Shown piece after piece: positions 35,625-45,012 of a stretch of DNA of 64,000 nt; within the stretch, counting starts at the first letter, position 1; every line of letters begins with the position of its first letter. This DNA is from Deltaproteobacteria bacterium (GTDB lineage: Bacteria; Desulfobacterota; Deferrimicrobia; Deferrimicrobiales; Deferrimicrobiaceae). The position numbers were made by a program, and so were the translations under genes. The stretch is taken from the NCBI GenBank assembly GCA_016218975.1, contig JACRCO010000072.1, positions 79,566 to 143,565 of the forward strand. Direction: 5' to 3'. The notes beneath the pieces were generated by a model, which had not been told where the DNA came from, did no database searches, and was given only the letters and a program-made list of their open reading frames with translations.

Positions 35625-37556
35625 ATGGATCTTTCATTCCTGATCGTTCAGCTGTTGAGCGCACTGCGGCAGGCCGCGTTCCTTTTCCTGATTTCGTCGG
35701 GCCTTACGCTGGTGTTCGGGGTGCTGAACATCCTCAATTTCGCCCACGGCGCCCTCTACATGCTGGGCGCCTACTTCATGTACTGGATCACGCTGCAGAT
35801 CGTCGGGCCCGCGGGGTTTCTCCTTGCGTTCATCGCAGCGCCGATCGGCGTAGCCCTCATCGCCGCGGCGATCGAAACCGGGCTGCTGAGGCGCATCTAC
35901 TTCCAGGAGGAGATCTACCAGCTTCTCCTCACCTATGCGCTGGTCCTCATCATCGACGACCTGGCCAAGCTGGTCTTCGGGCCGGAGTTCAAGTCGATCG
36001 CCAAGCCCGAAGCCCTGTCCGGCTCCGTGGAGCTCTTCGGCGGGACGGTGCCTGTGTACACCCTGCTCGTCGTCGTTCTCGCCCCGGCCGTCGCTCTTCT
36101 GCTCTGGTATCTGCTGTATCGCACCAGGACCGGAAAAGTCGTCCGCGCGACTTCCTCGGACAGGGAAATGGCCGATGCCCTCGGGATAAACATGTCGGCC
36201 CTGTTCACGCTCGTCTTCGCCTTCGGAGCCATACTGGCGGGGGTCGGCGGAGCGCTGGCCGGGCCGGTGCGCACCGTTTTTCCCGGGGTCGGGACCGAAG
36301 TCATCATAGAGTCGTTCGTAGTCGTGGTTATCGGGGGGCTTGGGAACCTGTGGGGTGCGCTCGTCGGATCCGTACTTATCGGCGCCCTCGAAACGATAGG
36401 GATCATCGTCTTCCCGGAATTCGAGATGGCCCTGATCTACCTGTTGATGGTGGCCGTCCTCGTGGTGCGGCCGTGGGGGCTTTTCGGACGTCCGCTGAAG
36501 GTGAAGGCGCTTTCCGAAAAGAACCTCGCCATGGAGTCGCAGGAGATCTCGCCGGTTCACTTCGCCGTCCACCCGGCGGTGCGGTGGGCGCCGTTGTTCC
36601 TGCTTCTCTTCGTTCCCATGGTCGCGGGCCGGTTCTACCAGTACCTGACGACGCAGATCATGGTGGCGTCGCTGATGGCCGTCGCCTTCAACCTCCTGCT
36701 GGGGACGACGGGGCTGCTTTCGTTCGGACAGGCGGCGTTCTACGGCGTGGGGGCCTACGCCGTCGGGCTTTTCATCACCAAGGCGGGATTCGGCACGCTG
36801 ACAGCGCTGGCGATGTCTCCGCTGGTCGGTGCGGCGGTGGCCGGCGTCATAGGTTTCTTCTGCGTGAGACTCTCGGGAGTCCACTTTGCGATGCTCACGC
36901 TTGCGTTCGGCCAGCTTATCTACGCGGTCGTATTCAAATGGTACGGATTCACCGGCGGGGACAACGGCATACAGGGGATCCCGGTGAACCCTATCAAGCT
37001 GCCGGGCCTTGCCGAGATCGACATCGGCTCGACGCAGGCCATGTACTACTTCGTCCTTGCCGTCGTGGCGGTTTCCGTGGAGATCCTCCGGCGCATCCGC
37101 TCTTCTCCCTTCGGGGCGACGCTGAAAAGCATTAGGGAGAACGGGCAGCGGGCATCCTACATCGGGGTGAACATAAAGCTGTATCAATGGACGGCGTTCG
37201 TCATAGCCGGCGCGTTCACGGGGCTTGCGGGCGGACTCTACGCGCTGATGGAAAAGTCGATCTCCCCCGAAATAATCAACTGGACTAAATCGGCGGAGCC
37301 GGTGCTGATGACCATCATCGGGGGAATCTACACCTTCGTGGGCCCGGCGGTGGGCGCGGTCGTCTACATCATCCTCAATTCCTACCTCGTCGCATGGACC
37401 GAGAAATGGGCGCTGGTGCTCGGGCTGGTATTGCTGGCGCTTGTGCTGCTTCTCCCCGGCGGCGTGGTGGGGTTCGTGAACGAAAAGAGCCGGCAGTTCC
37501 TCGGAAGGGCACGGTGTCTGCGCAAATGGTCATTCTCGAAGTCCGCAACGTCGTAA
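35625..37556 (+). CDS. Fused LivH-LivM-type ABC permease
   Basis: A 643-residue protein joining two permeases usually encoded separately. Residues 1-290 are LivH-like (FGVLNILNFAHGALYMLGAY, later GGLGNLWGALVGSVLIGALE), ending RPWGLFGRP. After a linker, residues 320-620 are LivM-like (FNLLLGTTGLLSFGQAAFYG, GGDNGIQGIP, IGGIYTFVGPAVGA). One chain can therefore supply the whole transmembrane part. Its 3' end overlaps the livG-type gene by 43 bases. The reading frame is continuous and no stop or start is hidden at the join. Confidence 0.93.
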   Translation: MDLSFLIVQLLSALRQAAFLFLISSGLTLVFGVLNILNFAHGALYMLGAYFMYWITLQIVGPAGFLLAFIAAPIGVALIAAAIETGLLRRIYFQEEIYQLLLTYALVLIIDDLAKLVFGPEFKSIAKPEALSGSVELFGGTVPVYTLLVVVLAPAVALLLWYLLYRTRTGKVVRATSSDREMADALGINMSALFTLVFAFGAILAGVGGALAGPVRTVFPGVGTEVIIESFVVVVIGGLGNLWGALVGSVLIGALETIGIIVFPEFEMALIYLLMVAVLVVRPWGLFGRPLKVKALSEKNLAMESQEISPVHFAVHPAVRWAPLFLLLFVPMVAGRFYQYLTTQIMVASLMAVAFNLLLGTTGLLSFGQAAFYGVGAYAVGLFITKAGFGTLTALAMSPLVGAAVAGVIGFFCVRLSGVHFAMLTLAFGQLIYAVVFKWYGFTGGDNGIQGIPVNPIKLPGLAEIDIGSTQAMYYFVLAVVAVSVEILRRIRSSPFGATLKSIRENGQRASYIGVNIKLYQWTAFVIAGAFTGLAGGLYALMEKSISPEIINWTKSAEPVLMTIIGGIYTFVGPAVGAVVYIILNSYLVAWTEKWALVLGLVLLALVLLLPGGVVGFVNEKSRQFLGRARCLRKWSFSKSATS

Positions 37557-38284
37557 AGTCGTTCGGAGGGCTTCGGGCGCTCCAGGACGTCACCCTTTCC
37601 GTGAAGAAAGGGGAGATCCGTGCGGTCATCGGCCCGAACGGGGCGGGCAAATCCACGCTCTTCAACGTGATGACCGGGCTGCTTTCGCCCGACTCCGGCA
37701 GCGTGGTGTTCGACGGGGAGGGGATCACCGGGATGCCGCCGCACCGGATCATCCGCAAGGGAGTCGGCCGCTCCTTCCAGATCACGAACATCTTTCCCCG
37801 GATGTCCGTATTCGAAAACGTCCAGGTCGCTCTCTTTTCCCATCTCGGCAAAAGCAGGAACCCGATGCGGATGGCCCGGAGCTTCACCGGCGTGGGAGAA
37901 GAGGCGCTTGCGATCCTCGACCAGGTGGGGCTCGCTGACAAGTTCGACATGTCGGCGTCGGTCCTCTCGCACGGGGACCAGAAGCGGCTGGAGATCGCCA
38001 TCTCGCTGGCGTCCCATCCGAAGCTGCTCATGCTCGACGAGCCGACGGCGGGGATGTCGCGGTTCGAGAGCCGGGAGACGGTCGCGCTTCTCCGGAAGAT
38101 CTCGCGTGAGCAGGGCCTGACGCTCGTCTTCACCGAGCACGACATGGACATCGTCTTCGGCATCTCGGAAAAGATCATGGTTCTCCAGCAGGGGTCCGTC
38201 ATCGCCGACGGGACGCCCGCGGAGATCAAGGCGAACCCCGAAGTGCGGAAGGCGTACCTCGGGGAGGAGATAGCGGAGAGCTGA
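37514..38284 (+). CDS. ABC importer ATPase, LivG type
   Basis: A 256-residue ATPase with Walker A GPNGAGKST, signature LSHGDQKRLEIA (the usual LSxGxQ reads LSHGDQ), Walker B LLMLDEPTAGMS and the switch histidine in FTEHDMD. Typical LivG length and the LivG-type insertion after Walker A are present. I place the start at GTG 37514, five bases after GGAAGGG; the ATG at 37526 has no ribosome site, and the frame open to 37394 would lie deep inside the permease gene. Confidence 0.9.
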   Translation: MSAQMVILEVRNVVKSFGGLRALQDVTLSVKKGEIRAVIGPNGAGKSTLFNVMTGLLSPDSGSVVFDGEGITGMPPHRIIRKGVGRSFQITNIFPRMSVFENVQVALFSHLGKSRNPMRMARSFTGVGEEALAILDQVGLADKFDMSASVLSHGDQKRLEIAISLASHPKLLMLDEPTAGMSRFESRETVALLRKISREQGLTLVFTEHDMDIVFGISEKIMVLQQGSVIADGTPAEIKANPEVRKAYLGEEIAES

Positions 38285-38286
38285 CC

Positions 38287-38994
38287 ATGGGATTTCTGGA
38301 CCTTAAAACCATCAACACCTACTACGGACGCAGCCACATCCTGTTCGACGTATCCCTTTCCATCGAAAAGGGAGAGGTGGTGAGCCTCATCGGACGCAAC
38401 GGCGCCGGGAAGAGCACCACGTTCCGCTCGATCATCGGGCTCACGCCCCCGCAGACGGGAGAGGTGATTTTCAAGGGAGAGCGCATCTCCGGGATGCGCG
38501 CGTTCCGCATATGCCGGAAAGGCGTCGGTTTCGTGCCGGAGGACAGGAGGTGCTTTCCGGACCTTACGGTGCGGGAAAACCTCGAGGTGGCGGCCCGCCG
38601 GGAGAAGGAGACCGCCTCCCCCTGGACCGTCGACCGTATCTATGCTTTCTTCCCGCGCCTGCTGGAGCGGGAGAAAAATCTCGGTTCCCAGCTTTCCGGC
38701 GGAGAGCAGCAGATGCTCACGATCGCGCGGACGCTCATGACCAACCCGGAAGTGCTTCTCCTCGACGAGCCGTCGGAAGGGTTGGCCCCCCTGATCGTAT
38801 CGATGCTCGCCGACATGATCCTCCGCATCCGGAACGAGGGCGTCACTGTGCTCCTCGCCGAACAGAACCTCCACTTCTGCGCGAAGGTTTCGGACCGCGG
38901 ATACGTGATCGACAAGGGCTCGGTGAAGTACGAAGGGGCGATGTCCGACCTTCTGTCCAACGAGGAGGTCAAGGAGAAGTATCTTGCCGTTTGA
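38287..38994 (+). CDS. ABC importer ATPase, LivF type
   Basis: A 235-residue ATPase: Walker A GRNGAGKST, signature LSGGEQQMLTIA, Walker B LLLDEPSEGLAP and the switch region LLAEQNLHF, all typical of LivF. It begins two bases after the LivG-type stop and its end overlaps the first CoA-transferase gene. With LivG it forms the ATPase heterodimer of the importer. Confidence 0.93.
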   Translation: MGFLDLKTINTYYGRSHILFDVSLSIEKGEVVSLIGRNGAGKSTTFRSIIGLTPPQTGEVIFKGERISGMRAFRICRKGVGFVPEDRRCFPDLTVRENLEVAARREKETASPWTVDRIYAFFPRLLEREKNLGSQLSGGEQQMLTIARTLMTNPEVLLLDEPSEGLAPLIVSMLADMILRIRNEGVTVLLAEQNLHFCAKVSDRGYVIDKGSVKYEGAMSDLLSNEEVKEKYLAV

Positions 38995-40270
38995 GTCCGG
39001 CCTCTCCCCGGCGGCGATCGCCGGCAAGCCGGAGGCGCTCGCGGGAATACGGGTCATCGAGCTCGCCACCCGGATCTTCGGGCCCGCCACATCCGACTAC
39101 CTCGGAGAGTTCGGCGCCGAAGTTATCAAGGTGGAGCTGCCTCTTCGGGGCGACCTCATGAGATACGTCGCGCCCCAGGGGTTCTTCTGGAAAGAGGTCT
39201 CGCCCGCCTTTCTCCCCTTGAACCGGAACAAATTCCACGTGGCGATCGACGTCCGGCTCCCGGAAGGGAAGGAGCTGTTCGCGCGGCTTGCCGAAAAGTC
39301 GGACGTGATCGTGGAGAACCTGCGGGCCGGGACGATGGATGAATGGGGGATCGGCTACCGGCAGCTTTCGGAGCGCAACAAGGGGTTGATCTACGCCGCG
39401 AACTCGGGGTTCGGGCAATGGGGGCCGTATTCACAAGGCCGCGCGTCCTACGACGCCACGGCGCAGGCCGTCTCGGGATTCTCCGCGATCACGGGTTTCC
39501 CGGATCATCCGCCGCTCAAGGCGGGTTTCTGGGTCGGCGATTACACCGCCGCCCTTTTCTCCGCGATCTCCATCCTTGCCGCGCTCGAAGCCAGGCGGCG
39601 CACCGGCGCGGGGCAGTTGATCGACATTTCGCAGGCCGAGGCGATGATCCGCACCCTGGACTGGACGTGGCCTTACGCGTGCCTCACCGGCCGGGACAGG
39701 AGGCGCGCGGGGAACCAGGACGTCACGCTTCCTCCCTCGGGGATCTACCGGTGCGCCGACGGGTTCGCGGCGATCTCGGCGCGGGACGAACGAGAGCGCG
39801 AGGCGCTGCGCAGGGTTCTCTCCGTCGGATCCGGAGAAGAATTGACGCAGGAAAAGGTCGCCTTCTTCGCCGCGGGCAAGTCCCGCTCGGAAATCCTTCG
39901 CACATCGGAAGAAGCCGGGTTTTCCGCCGCACCGGTCGTCGGGGGGCGCGAACAGTACCATGATCCGCATCTCCGCGCCCGGGGAACGGTGTGGGAACTC
40001 GACGACCCCCTGTACGGGCGGATCGACGAATTCGGTCCGGGGCCGAAACTGTCCGAAAGTCCCGGCAGGATGAAGTGGACCGCCAAGCCGGTCGGATATC
40101 ACAACGAGCAGGTGCTCGAAGGGCTGCTCGGATTGTCCGGGGAGGAGATGGAGGTTCTTTCGCGGAAAAAGGCCATCGGGAAATGGGCCGACGTTCCCGG
40201 GGCGAGGCCGCCTCTGCCCGTGCGGGAAACCGCGCCCGATGATCCGCCCGGTAAGACGGAGCCGCAATGA
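38984..40270 (+). CDS. Class III CoA-transferase (CaiB/BaiF), subunit with catalytic Asp
   Basis: A 428-residue CaiB/BaiF protein. LAGIRVIELATRIFGP and DYLGEFGAEVIKVE open the fold, and D186 in GFWVGDYTAALFS is at the position of the catalytic Asp that forms the acyl-enzyme in formyl-CoA transferase. The TTG start at 38984 has a perfect AAGGAG seven bases upstream and overlaps the livF-type gene. Class III enzymes move CoA between acids by a ternary mechanism. It overlaps the second subunit gene by four bases (ATGA). The substrate is unknown. Confidence 0.9.
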   Translation: MPFESGLSPAAIAGKPEALAGIRVIELATRIFGPATSDYLGEFGAEVIKVELPLRGDLMRYVAPQGFFWKEVSPAFLPLNRNKFHVAIDVRLPEGKELFARLAEKSDVIVENLRAGTMDEWGIGYRQLSERNKGLIYAANSGFGQWGPYSQGRASYDATAQAVSGFSAITGFPDHPPLKAGFWVGDYTAALFSAISILAALEARRRTGAGQLIDISQAEAMIRTLDWTWPYACLTGRDRRRAGNQDVTLPPSGIYRCADGFAAISARDEREREALRRVLSVGSGEELTQEKVAFFAAGKSRSEILRTSEEAGFSAAPVVGGREQYHDPHLRARGTVWELDDPLYGRIDEFGPGPKLSESPGRMKWTAKPVGYHNEQVLEGLLGLSGEEMEVLSRKKAIGKWADVPGARPPLPVRETAPDDPPGKTEPQ

Positions 40271-41586
40271 CGGATTTCAGCCGGTGGGCCAATGAAGCCA
40301 CGGATCCCGGGAAGGCCGCGGATAAACCCGAAGCGCTATCCGGCATGCGCGTTCTCGAATATTGCCCCGGCCATTTCGGCGGCATGGTTGCATCGTCCGT
40401 TCTTGGCGAGTTCGGCGCCGACGTGATCAAGCTCGAGCCGCCGGCAGGAGACCCGGCAAGGGGATATGCTCCTGAGGGGATCTCGATCGGGGAAACGGGC
40501 CTGCTGTTTCTGTCCGAAGCCCGCAACCGGCGATTCGCGACGCTGTCCCTCGAAAGCGAAGAGGGGCGGGAGATCTTCAGGCGTCTCGCGAAGGGCGCAG
40601 ACGTGATCGTGACTACGGAATACGCCCGCATGTGCGAAAAGGGAATCGGTTATGCCTCTCTCTCTTCGGATAATCCGGGCCTGATCTTCCTCTCCCTTTC
40701 GCTTTACGGCTCGTTCGGGCCCGATGCGAATCGCAAAGTGAAGGATTCCGACATCCTGTGCCAGGCGCTCTCAGGGGCGCCGCACATCGTGGGCGAGCCG
40801 GAAATCGACGGAACCGGACCGCCCGAGCCTCACCAGGCGCCGACGAGGCTCGGCAACTGGCACGGCTGGTTCGTCCAGGGGCTGTGGGGCGCTTTCGGGG
40901 TAATGGCCGCGCTGAATTTCCGTGCGGGGACGGGAAAAGGGCAGTTCGTGGACGTTTCGGGCGCGGAAGCGTTGATGAAGTTCACCGACTACAACATCAC
41001 GTGGATGCACACCGCGGGGCAGGCGCGCCAAAGGGTCGGCAATTTCGATCCGGCGGTGTTCCCCTACACCTATATCCGTTGCAAGGACGGCCACACGTTC
41101 ATGGCGGCGTACAACGACGAGGCTTTCGACTCTCTCATGAATATCGTGGGACGGCCGGAACTGGCGAAGGATCCCCGGTTCGCATCACCTTCCGCCAGGG
41201 TGCGGATGGAGAACGAGAAGGCGCTCCTTTCCATCCTGGAAGAGTGGTCGGAAAACCTGACCGCCGACGAGATCCTGCGGGCGGTGGAAGATTACACCTC
41301 GAAAAAGAGCGGCCCGGGAGCGGCGGTCGTGACCGGGCGCGTAAACAGGCCGCTGGAAACACTTTCGGAGTCGAACTGGTGGGAGAGAGGGTGCTTCGCC
41401 CGGGTCGACGATCCCGTATACGGGGACCTGCTCCTTGCCGCACCCCCGTGGAAGATGAGCGGGACCCCAGCCCGGATCAAATCCGTCTGCCGCCCCGCCG
41501 GATCGGACAACAGGGAGATCTATTGCGGGCTCCTCGGTTTTTCCCGGGACGAGGTCGACGGGCTCTCCGGGCGGGGAATCATCTGA
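40267..41586 (+). CDS. Class III CoA-transferase (CaiB/BaiF), subunit lacking catalytic Asp
   Basis: A 439-residue CaiB/BaiF protein, clearly homologous to the preceding one (LSGMRVLEYCPGHFGGM, VLGEFGADVIKLEPP). At the aligned catalytic position the sequence reads GNWHGWFVQGLWG, so Trp201 replaces the Asp. It is therefore probably a structural or substrate-binding partner in a heteromeric enzyme, as described for two-subunit transferases such as the benzylsuccinate BbsEF type. Its ATG overlaps the preceding stop, supporting tight co-expression. The 262-base gap after it holds no gene, only a weak stem (41656-41662 with 41685-41691). Confidence 0.88.
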   Translation: MTDFSRWANEATDPGKAADKPEALSGMRVLEYCPGHFGGMVASSVLGEFGADVIKLEPPAGDPARGYAPEGISIGETGLLFLSEARNRRFATLSLESEEGREIFRRLAKGADVIVTTEYARMCEKGIGYASLSSDNPGLIFLSLSLYGSFGPDANRKVKDSDILCQALSGAPHIVGEPEIDGTGPPEPHQAPTRLGNWHGWFVQGLWGAFGVMAALNFRAGTGKGQFVDVSGAEALMKFTDYNITWMHTAGQARQRVGNFDPAVFPYTYIRCKDGHTFMAAYNDEAFDSLMNIVGRPELAKDPRFASPSARVRMENEKALLSILEEWSENLTADEILRAVEDYTSKKSGPGAAVVTGRVNRPLETLSESNWWERGCFARVDDPVYGDLLLAAPPWKMSGTPARIKSVCRPAGSDNREIYCGLLGFSRDEVDGLSGRGII

Positions 41587-41848
41587 TAAATCACGCCGGT
41601 TGGTATTGTCCAACACCGTAACGCCTTGCCGTAACGATTCCACGCGGGAATAGAAAATCCCCCGGGGCGGAGGTGGGAGTCCCAGGGGATTCTCAGCCGC
41701 CCGCGAAACCGTTGGAGGGGAGGTGCGGGCGGATACGCCTTCCCGGGGTGGGAAGGCCTCAATTTCTTTATTTCCTCGGCCTTACCGTACTTATCGTCCG
41801 CATTGTCGAAAAACTTTACGGAAATGGTAGACTCATTTTTCAAACCCA

Positions 41849-43858
41849 ATGGAGGGTTTTTTGGATTTTCCCGCCATCCTGCGAGACCTTGCCGTCGTCA
41901 TGGCGATCGCCACGGCTGTCGCGCTTCTGTTCAGCAAGCTTCGACTTTCCGTAATCCCGGCCTTCCTCGTGGCCGGCGTGATCCTTGGGCCGACCGGCGC
42001 GGGGCTGGTTTCCGAAAGAGGCATGGTTGACGCCCTGGCGGAGATCGGCGTGGCGCTTTTCCTTTTCACGGTGGGCCTCGACATATCAGTTTCCACTTTG
42101 GGAAAGATGAGGCGGCAGGTGCTGTGGGCGGGAGGAGCGCAGGTTTTCGCCACCATACTTCTGTCGCTGGTCATCATGATGATTTTCGGATCGCGTGCTC
42201 CGGAAGCGATGTTCGTGGGATTCGTCGTTTCCCTGTCCAGCACGGCAATCGTCCTGAAGGTGTACGCCGACCGTATGGAAACCGACACCACCCAGGGGAG
42301 GCTCTCCTTCGGTATCCTCCTCTTCCAGGACATGGCGGCGATTCCTATGATGCTGCTCATCCCCACGCTCCACCAGTGGGAAACGGCTTCGGCTTCGGAG
42401 GTTTTTGTCACATTGGTGAAGGCGGCCGCCGGCGTGACCGGGCTCCTCCTGCTGGCGCGGTTCCTTATTCCCCGGTTATTAAAGGAGATCATCCGGATGA
42501 ACAGCCGGGAGATCCTGGCGATGACGGTCCTCCTCGTGGTCCTCGGGACGGCCTATCTCGCCCACCGGTTCGGACTCTCCCTCGGGATGGGTGCATTTCT
42601 CGCAGGGATGGTGATTTCGGAATCGGACTACGTCCACGAGATCGCGGCGCAGATCCTGCCGTTCCGGGACGTCTTCAACGGAATTTTCTTCATTTCGGTC
42701 GGTATGCTCCTGCACCTTCCCTTCCTCTTCGACAACCTCCTGATCGTCGCCGCCATGGTTGTTTGCGTCGCGGCCGTAAAGGCCGCCTCCGCCGGGTGGA
42801 CGGTCCATGCGCTCGGATACCCGTGGCGGGTGGCGGTGATCACGGGCATCGGGTTGTTGCAGATCGGGGAACTCTCCTTCCTTCTGCTTTCCCAGGGGTA
42901 CCGTGAACGGCTCGTGGATGCGACTCAATACCAGTACCTGCTGTCAGTCACCATCCTGACGATGATGGCGACGCCATTCCTGATGAACGCGGCTCCGGCG
43001 ATATCGAAGTGGTGGGGAAAAACGGTGATGCGCGGGAAAGAGTTCCAGGAAACGGACGAAGAAGCGGCCATCCGGAAAAACGGCCTTGAAAACCACGTTA
43101 TCATAGCAGGCTACGGGATGAACGGAAGGAACCTGGCGCGTGTACTCAAGGCCACGCGGCTTCCGTACGCGGTCGTCGACCTTAACGACGCGCAGGTCCG
43201 CGAAGGGAGGGAGCGGGGAGAGCCGATGTTCTACGGCGACGTACACCGGCCGGAGATCCTGGACCGGCTCGGGATCGCCAAGGCGAGGATCCTGGTGCTG
43301 GCCATTTCCGATCCGATGGCGACCCGCAGGGCGGTAGCCATCGCGAAAAGAAGCAACCCGGGGATATTCATACTCGTGCGAACGAGACTGGTGGCCGACG
43401 TCGACGATCTGATCGCCCTTGGCGCCAACGCCGTGATCCCCGAAGAGTTCGAAACCTCGGTTGAGATCTTCGCGCGGGTCCTCGCCGAATACCACGTGCC
43501 CGACCACGTGATCCGGCAGCAGGAGGGGCTGATACGCAGCGGCACCTACAAGATTCTCCGCGAGCGGGGCCCTGCCAGCAGCAGCTCCGTCCTTGCGGAA
43601 TTCGAGGAGTTCCTCAGGCGGAAAGTCATCGAGATCTACTTCATCTCGCAAGGGTCCGGCTGGGAAGGGAGCAAGGTGGAGGACGTCCCCGTGGGTAAGG
43701 ATTCGGGGATCGTTCTTCTGGCGATCCTGCGGGGAGAGCGGGCTCTCATCCAGCCGTCCCCTTCGGAGCGTCTTGCGGCAGGTGACAAGCTTGTCCTCTT
43801 CGGCGGGCACGCTCCGCTGGCCGCCGCGCTCTCGGCCTTTGCGCGCCCTCCAAGCTGA
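41849..43858 (+). CDS. KefB/CPA2-type cation:proton antiporter with TrkA domains
   Basis: A 669-residue protein. Residues 1-390 are a Na+/H+ exchanger (CPA2) membrane domain with about twelve segments (PAFLVAGVILGPTGAG, GVALFLFTVGLDIS, FGILLFQDMAAIP). Residues about 410-530 form a TrkA-N nucleotide-binding domain (HVIIAGYGMNGRNLARVLK), and about 575-665 a TrkA-C domain. This is the KefB/KefC or YbaL layout, used for K+ or Na+ efflux. ATG 41849 is annotated, but GGAGGG lies directly after it and is four bases before an in-frame TTG at 41861, which may be the real start. Confidence 0.92.
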   Translation: MEGFLDFPAILRDLAVVMAIATAVALLFSKLRLSVIPAFLVAGVILGPTGAGLVSERGMVDALAEIGVALFLFTVGLDISVSTLGKMRRQVLWAGGAQVFATILLSLVIMMIFGSRAPEAMFVGFVVSLSSTAIVLKVYADRMETDTTQGRLSFGILLFQDMAAIPMMLLIPTLHQWETASASEVFVTLVKAAAGVTGLLLLARFLIPRLLKEIIRMNSREILAMTVLLVVLGTAYLAHRFGLSLGMGAFLAGMVISESDYVHEIAAQILPFRDVFNGIFFISVGMLLHLPFLFDNLLIVAAMVVCVAAVKAASAGWTVHALGYPWRVAVITGIGLLQIGELSFLLLSQGYRERLVDATQYQYLLSVTILTMMATPFLMNAAPAISKWWGKTVMRGKEFQETDEEAAIRKNGLENHVIIAGYGMNGRNLARVLKATRLPYAVVDLNDAQVREGRERGEPMFYGDVHRPEILDRLGIAKARILVLAISDPMATRRAVAIAKRSNPGIFILVRTRLVADVDDLIALGANAVIPEEFETSVEIFARVLAEYHVPDHVIRQQEGLIRSGTYKILRERGPASSSSVLAEFEEFLRRKVIEIYFISQGSGWEGSKVEDVPVGKDSGIVLLAILRGERALIQPSPSERLAAGDKLVLFGGHAPLAAALSAFARPPS

Positions 43859-43947
43859 GCGAGCCCCAGCCCGCAGTTCCAGCCTCAGCCGAAGAATGGT
43901 AATATCGACCTGTAAACACCCAACATCATGCGGTGGAGGATTTCCCG

Positions 43948-45012
43948 ATGAGTCCTGGCCACGCCGATTTCGCGGGTTACGAGCGGGCGCTCCGGCGGTA
44001 TTTCCGGATTTCCGCCGCCGAGCGGAAGACGAAAGACCGTGAGAAGATCCTGAAGGTCCTGGGCGTCGATAACCCGCAGGAGTTCCTCGGGATGCACATC
44101 CCGTTGTGGGAAGCCAAGATCGACGAGCTGCTCGATCCCTCGAGCACGGACATGCTTCCCATAAGCATTTCCCATTCCTACGTGAACTGGGTCCGCGGGG
44201 CGATCCGCATGATGCCCGGCTCCGCCCGCGTGAAGATATTCAGCTCCAAGCTCAAGGACACGGGACTGAAGAAAGCGATCCTGCAGCTCCTGTCCCGCAT
44301 GGGAAAGAACGCGGCGCGGGATATCGAAGTCGTCGACGTGGAACTGGTCGAAAAGGTGCACAAGGACACGCTGTTCACCATAAAGGACGGCGCCGGGAAA
44401 AAATACCGGATCTACCTCTCCCGCTTCGGCTGCGTCGGGGAATACGTGTACGCGGGGCTGCCCGGGCTTGTAGGTTTGCCCGCCCTTCCCGTGGTGTACC
44501 ATTTGAGCCCCCAGGGCGAGGAGGTTCTCCTGAAGCCGAAGGAGGAAGGGATCAACATCTACCTGGACGAAAACATCCCCCCTTCCCGGATACTGAAGGA
44601 GAGCGACTGGTGGGTGGAGGGCGCCGCGCGGCAGGACGCGCTGGGAGACTGCGTCGGGACCGCGCTTCGGTACGGCCACTACGTTGCCGATCCCGGGAAG
44701 CAGGTCGTGATGATCGACAACATCGAGCTGTTCCATCTCGAAGAGGAAGACGTCCGCATCTTCGAGCCGATCCACGAGTTCCTTCCGAAAAGGGCGTACC
44801 CCGAAGACGGCGCGAAGCGGACCGCGCTCCAGAACCGCATGCAGAAGGCGTACGATCAGGCCTACAACGACCAGATGAGGATCATCGCCGGGGAATGGAG
44901 CGAGATCGAGCGCTACCTGATCGAGATGCGCCGCCACGTCCGGACATACACCGGGGAGGTCTTCGAGACCGTACTTGCGAAGATAAAGGCGCGGGTGTTC
45001 GCGCAAAGATGA
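43948..45012 (+). CDS. Conserved-looking protein of unknown function
   Basis: A 354-residue soluble protein starting at ATG 43948 behind GGAGG (eight-base spacing). I do not recognise its family. A helical N-terminus is followed by a mixed domain. The stretch QDALGDCVGTALRYGHYV followed 15 residues later by MIDNIELF is loosely like a kinase catalytic and metal-binding loop, and LLKPKEEGINIYLDE like the region before it, but key residues do not fit cleanly. The C-terminal 80 residues are strongly helical and charged. Its stop overlaps the penicillin acylase start (ATGA), so the two are probably co-translated. Confidence 0.65.
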   Translation: MSPGHADFAGYERALRRYFRISAAERKTKDREKILKVLGVDNPQEFLGMHIPLWEAKIDELLDPSSTDMLPISISHSYVNWVRGAIRMMPGSARVKIFSSKLKDTGLKKAILQLLSRMGKNAARDIEVVDVELVEKVHKDTLFTIKDGAGKKYRIYLSRFGCVGEYVYAGLPGLVGLPALPVVYHLSPQGEEVLLKPKEEGINIYLDENIPPSRILKESDWWVEGAARQDALGDCVGTALRYGHYVADPGKQVVMIDNIELFHLEEEDVRIFEPIHEFLPKRAYPEDGAKRTALQNRMQKAYDQAYNDQMRIIAGEWSEIERYLIEMRRHVRTYTGEVFETVLAKIKARVFAQR

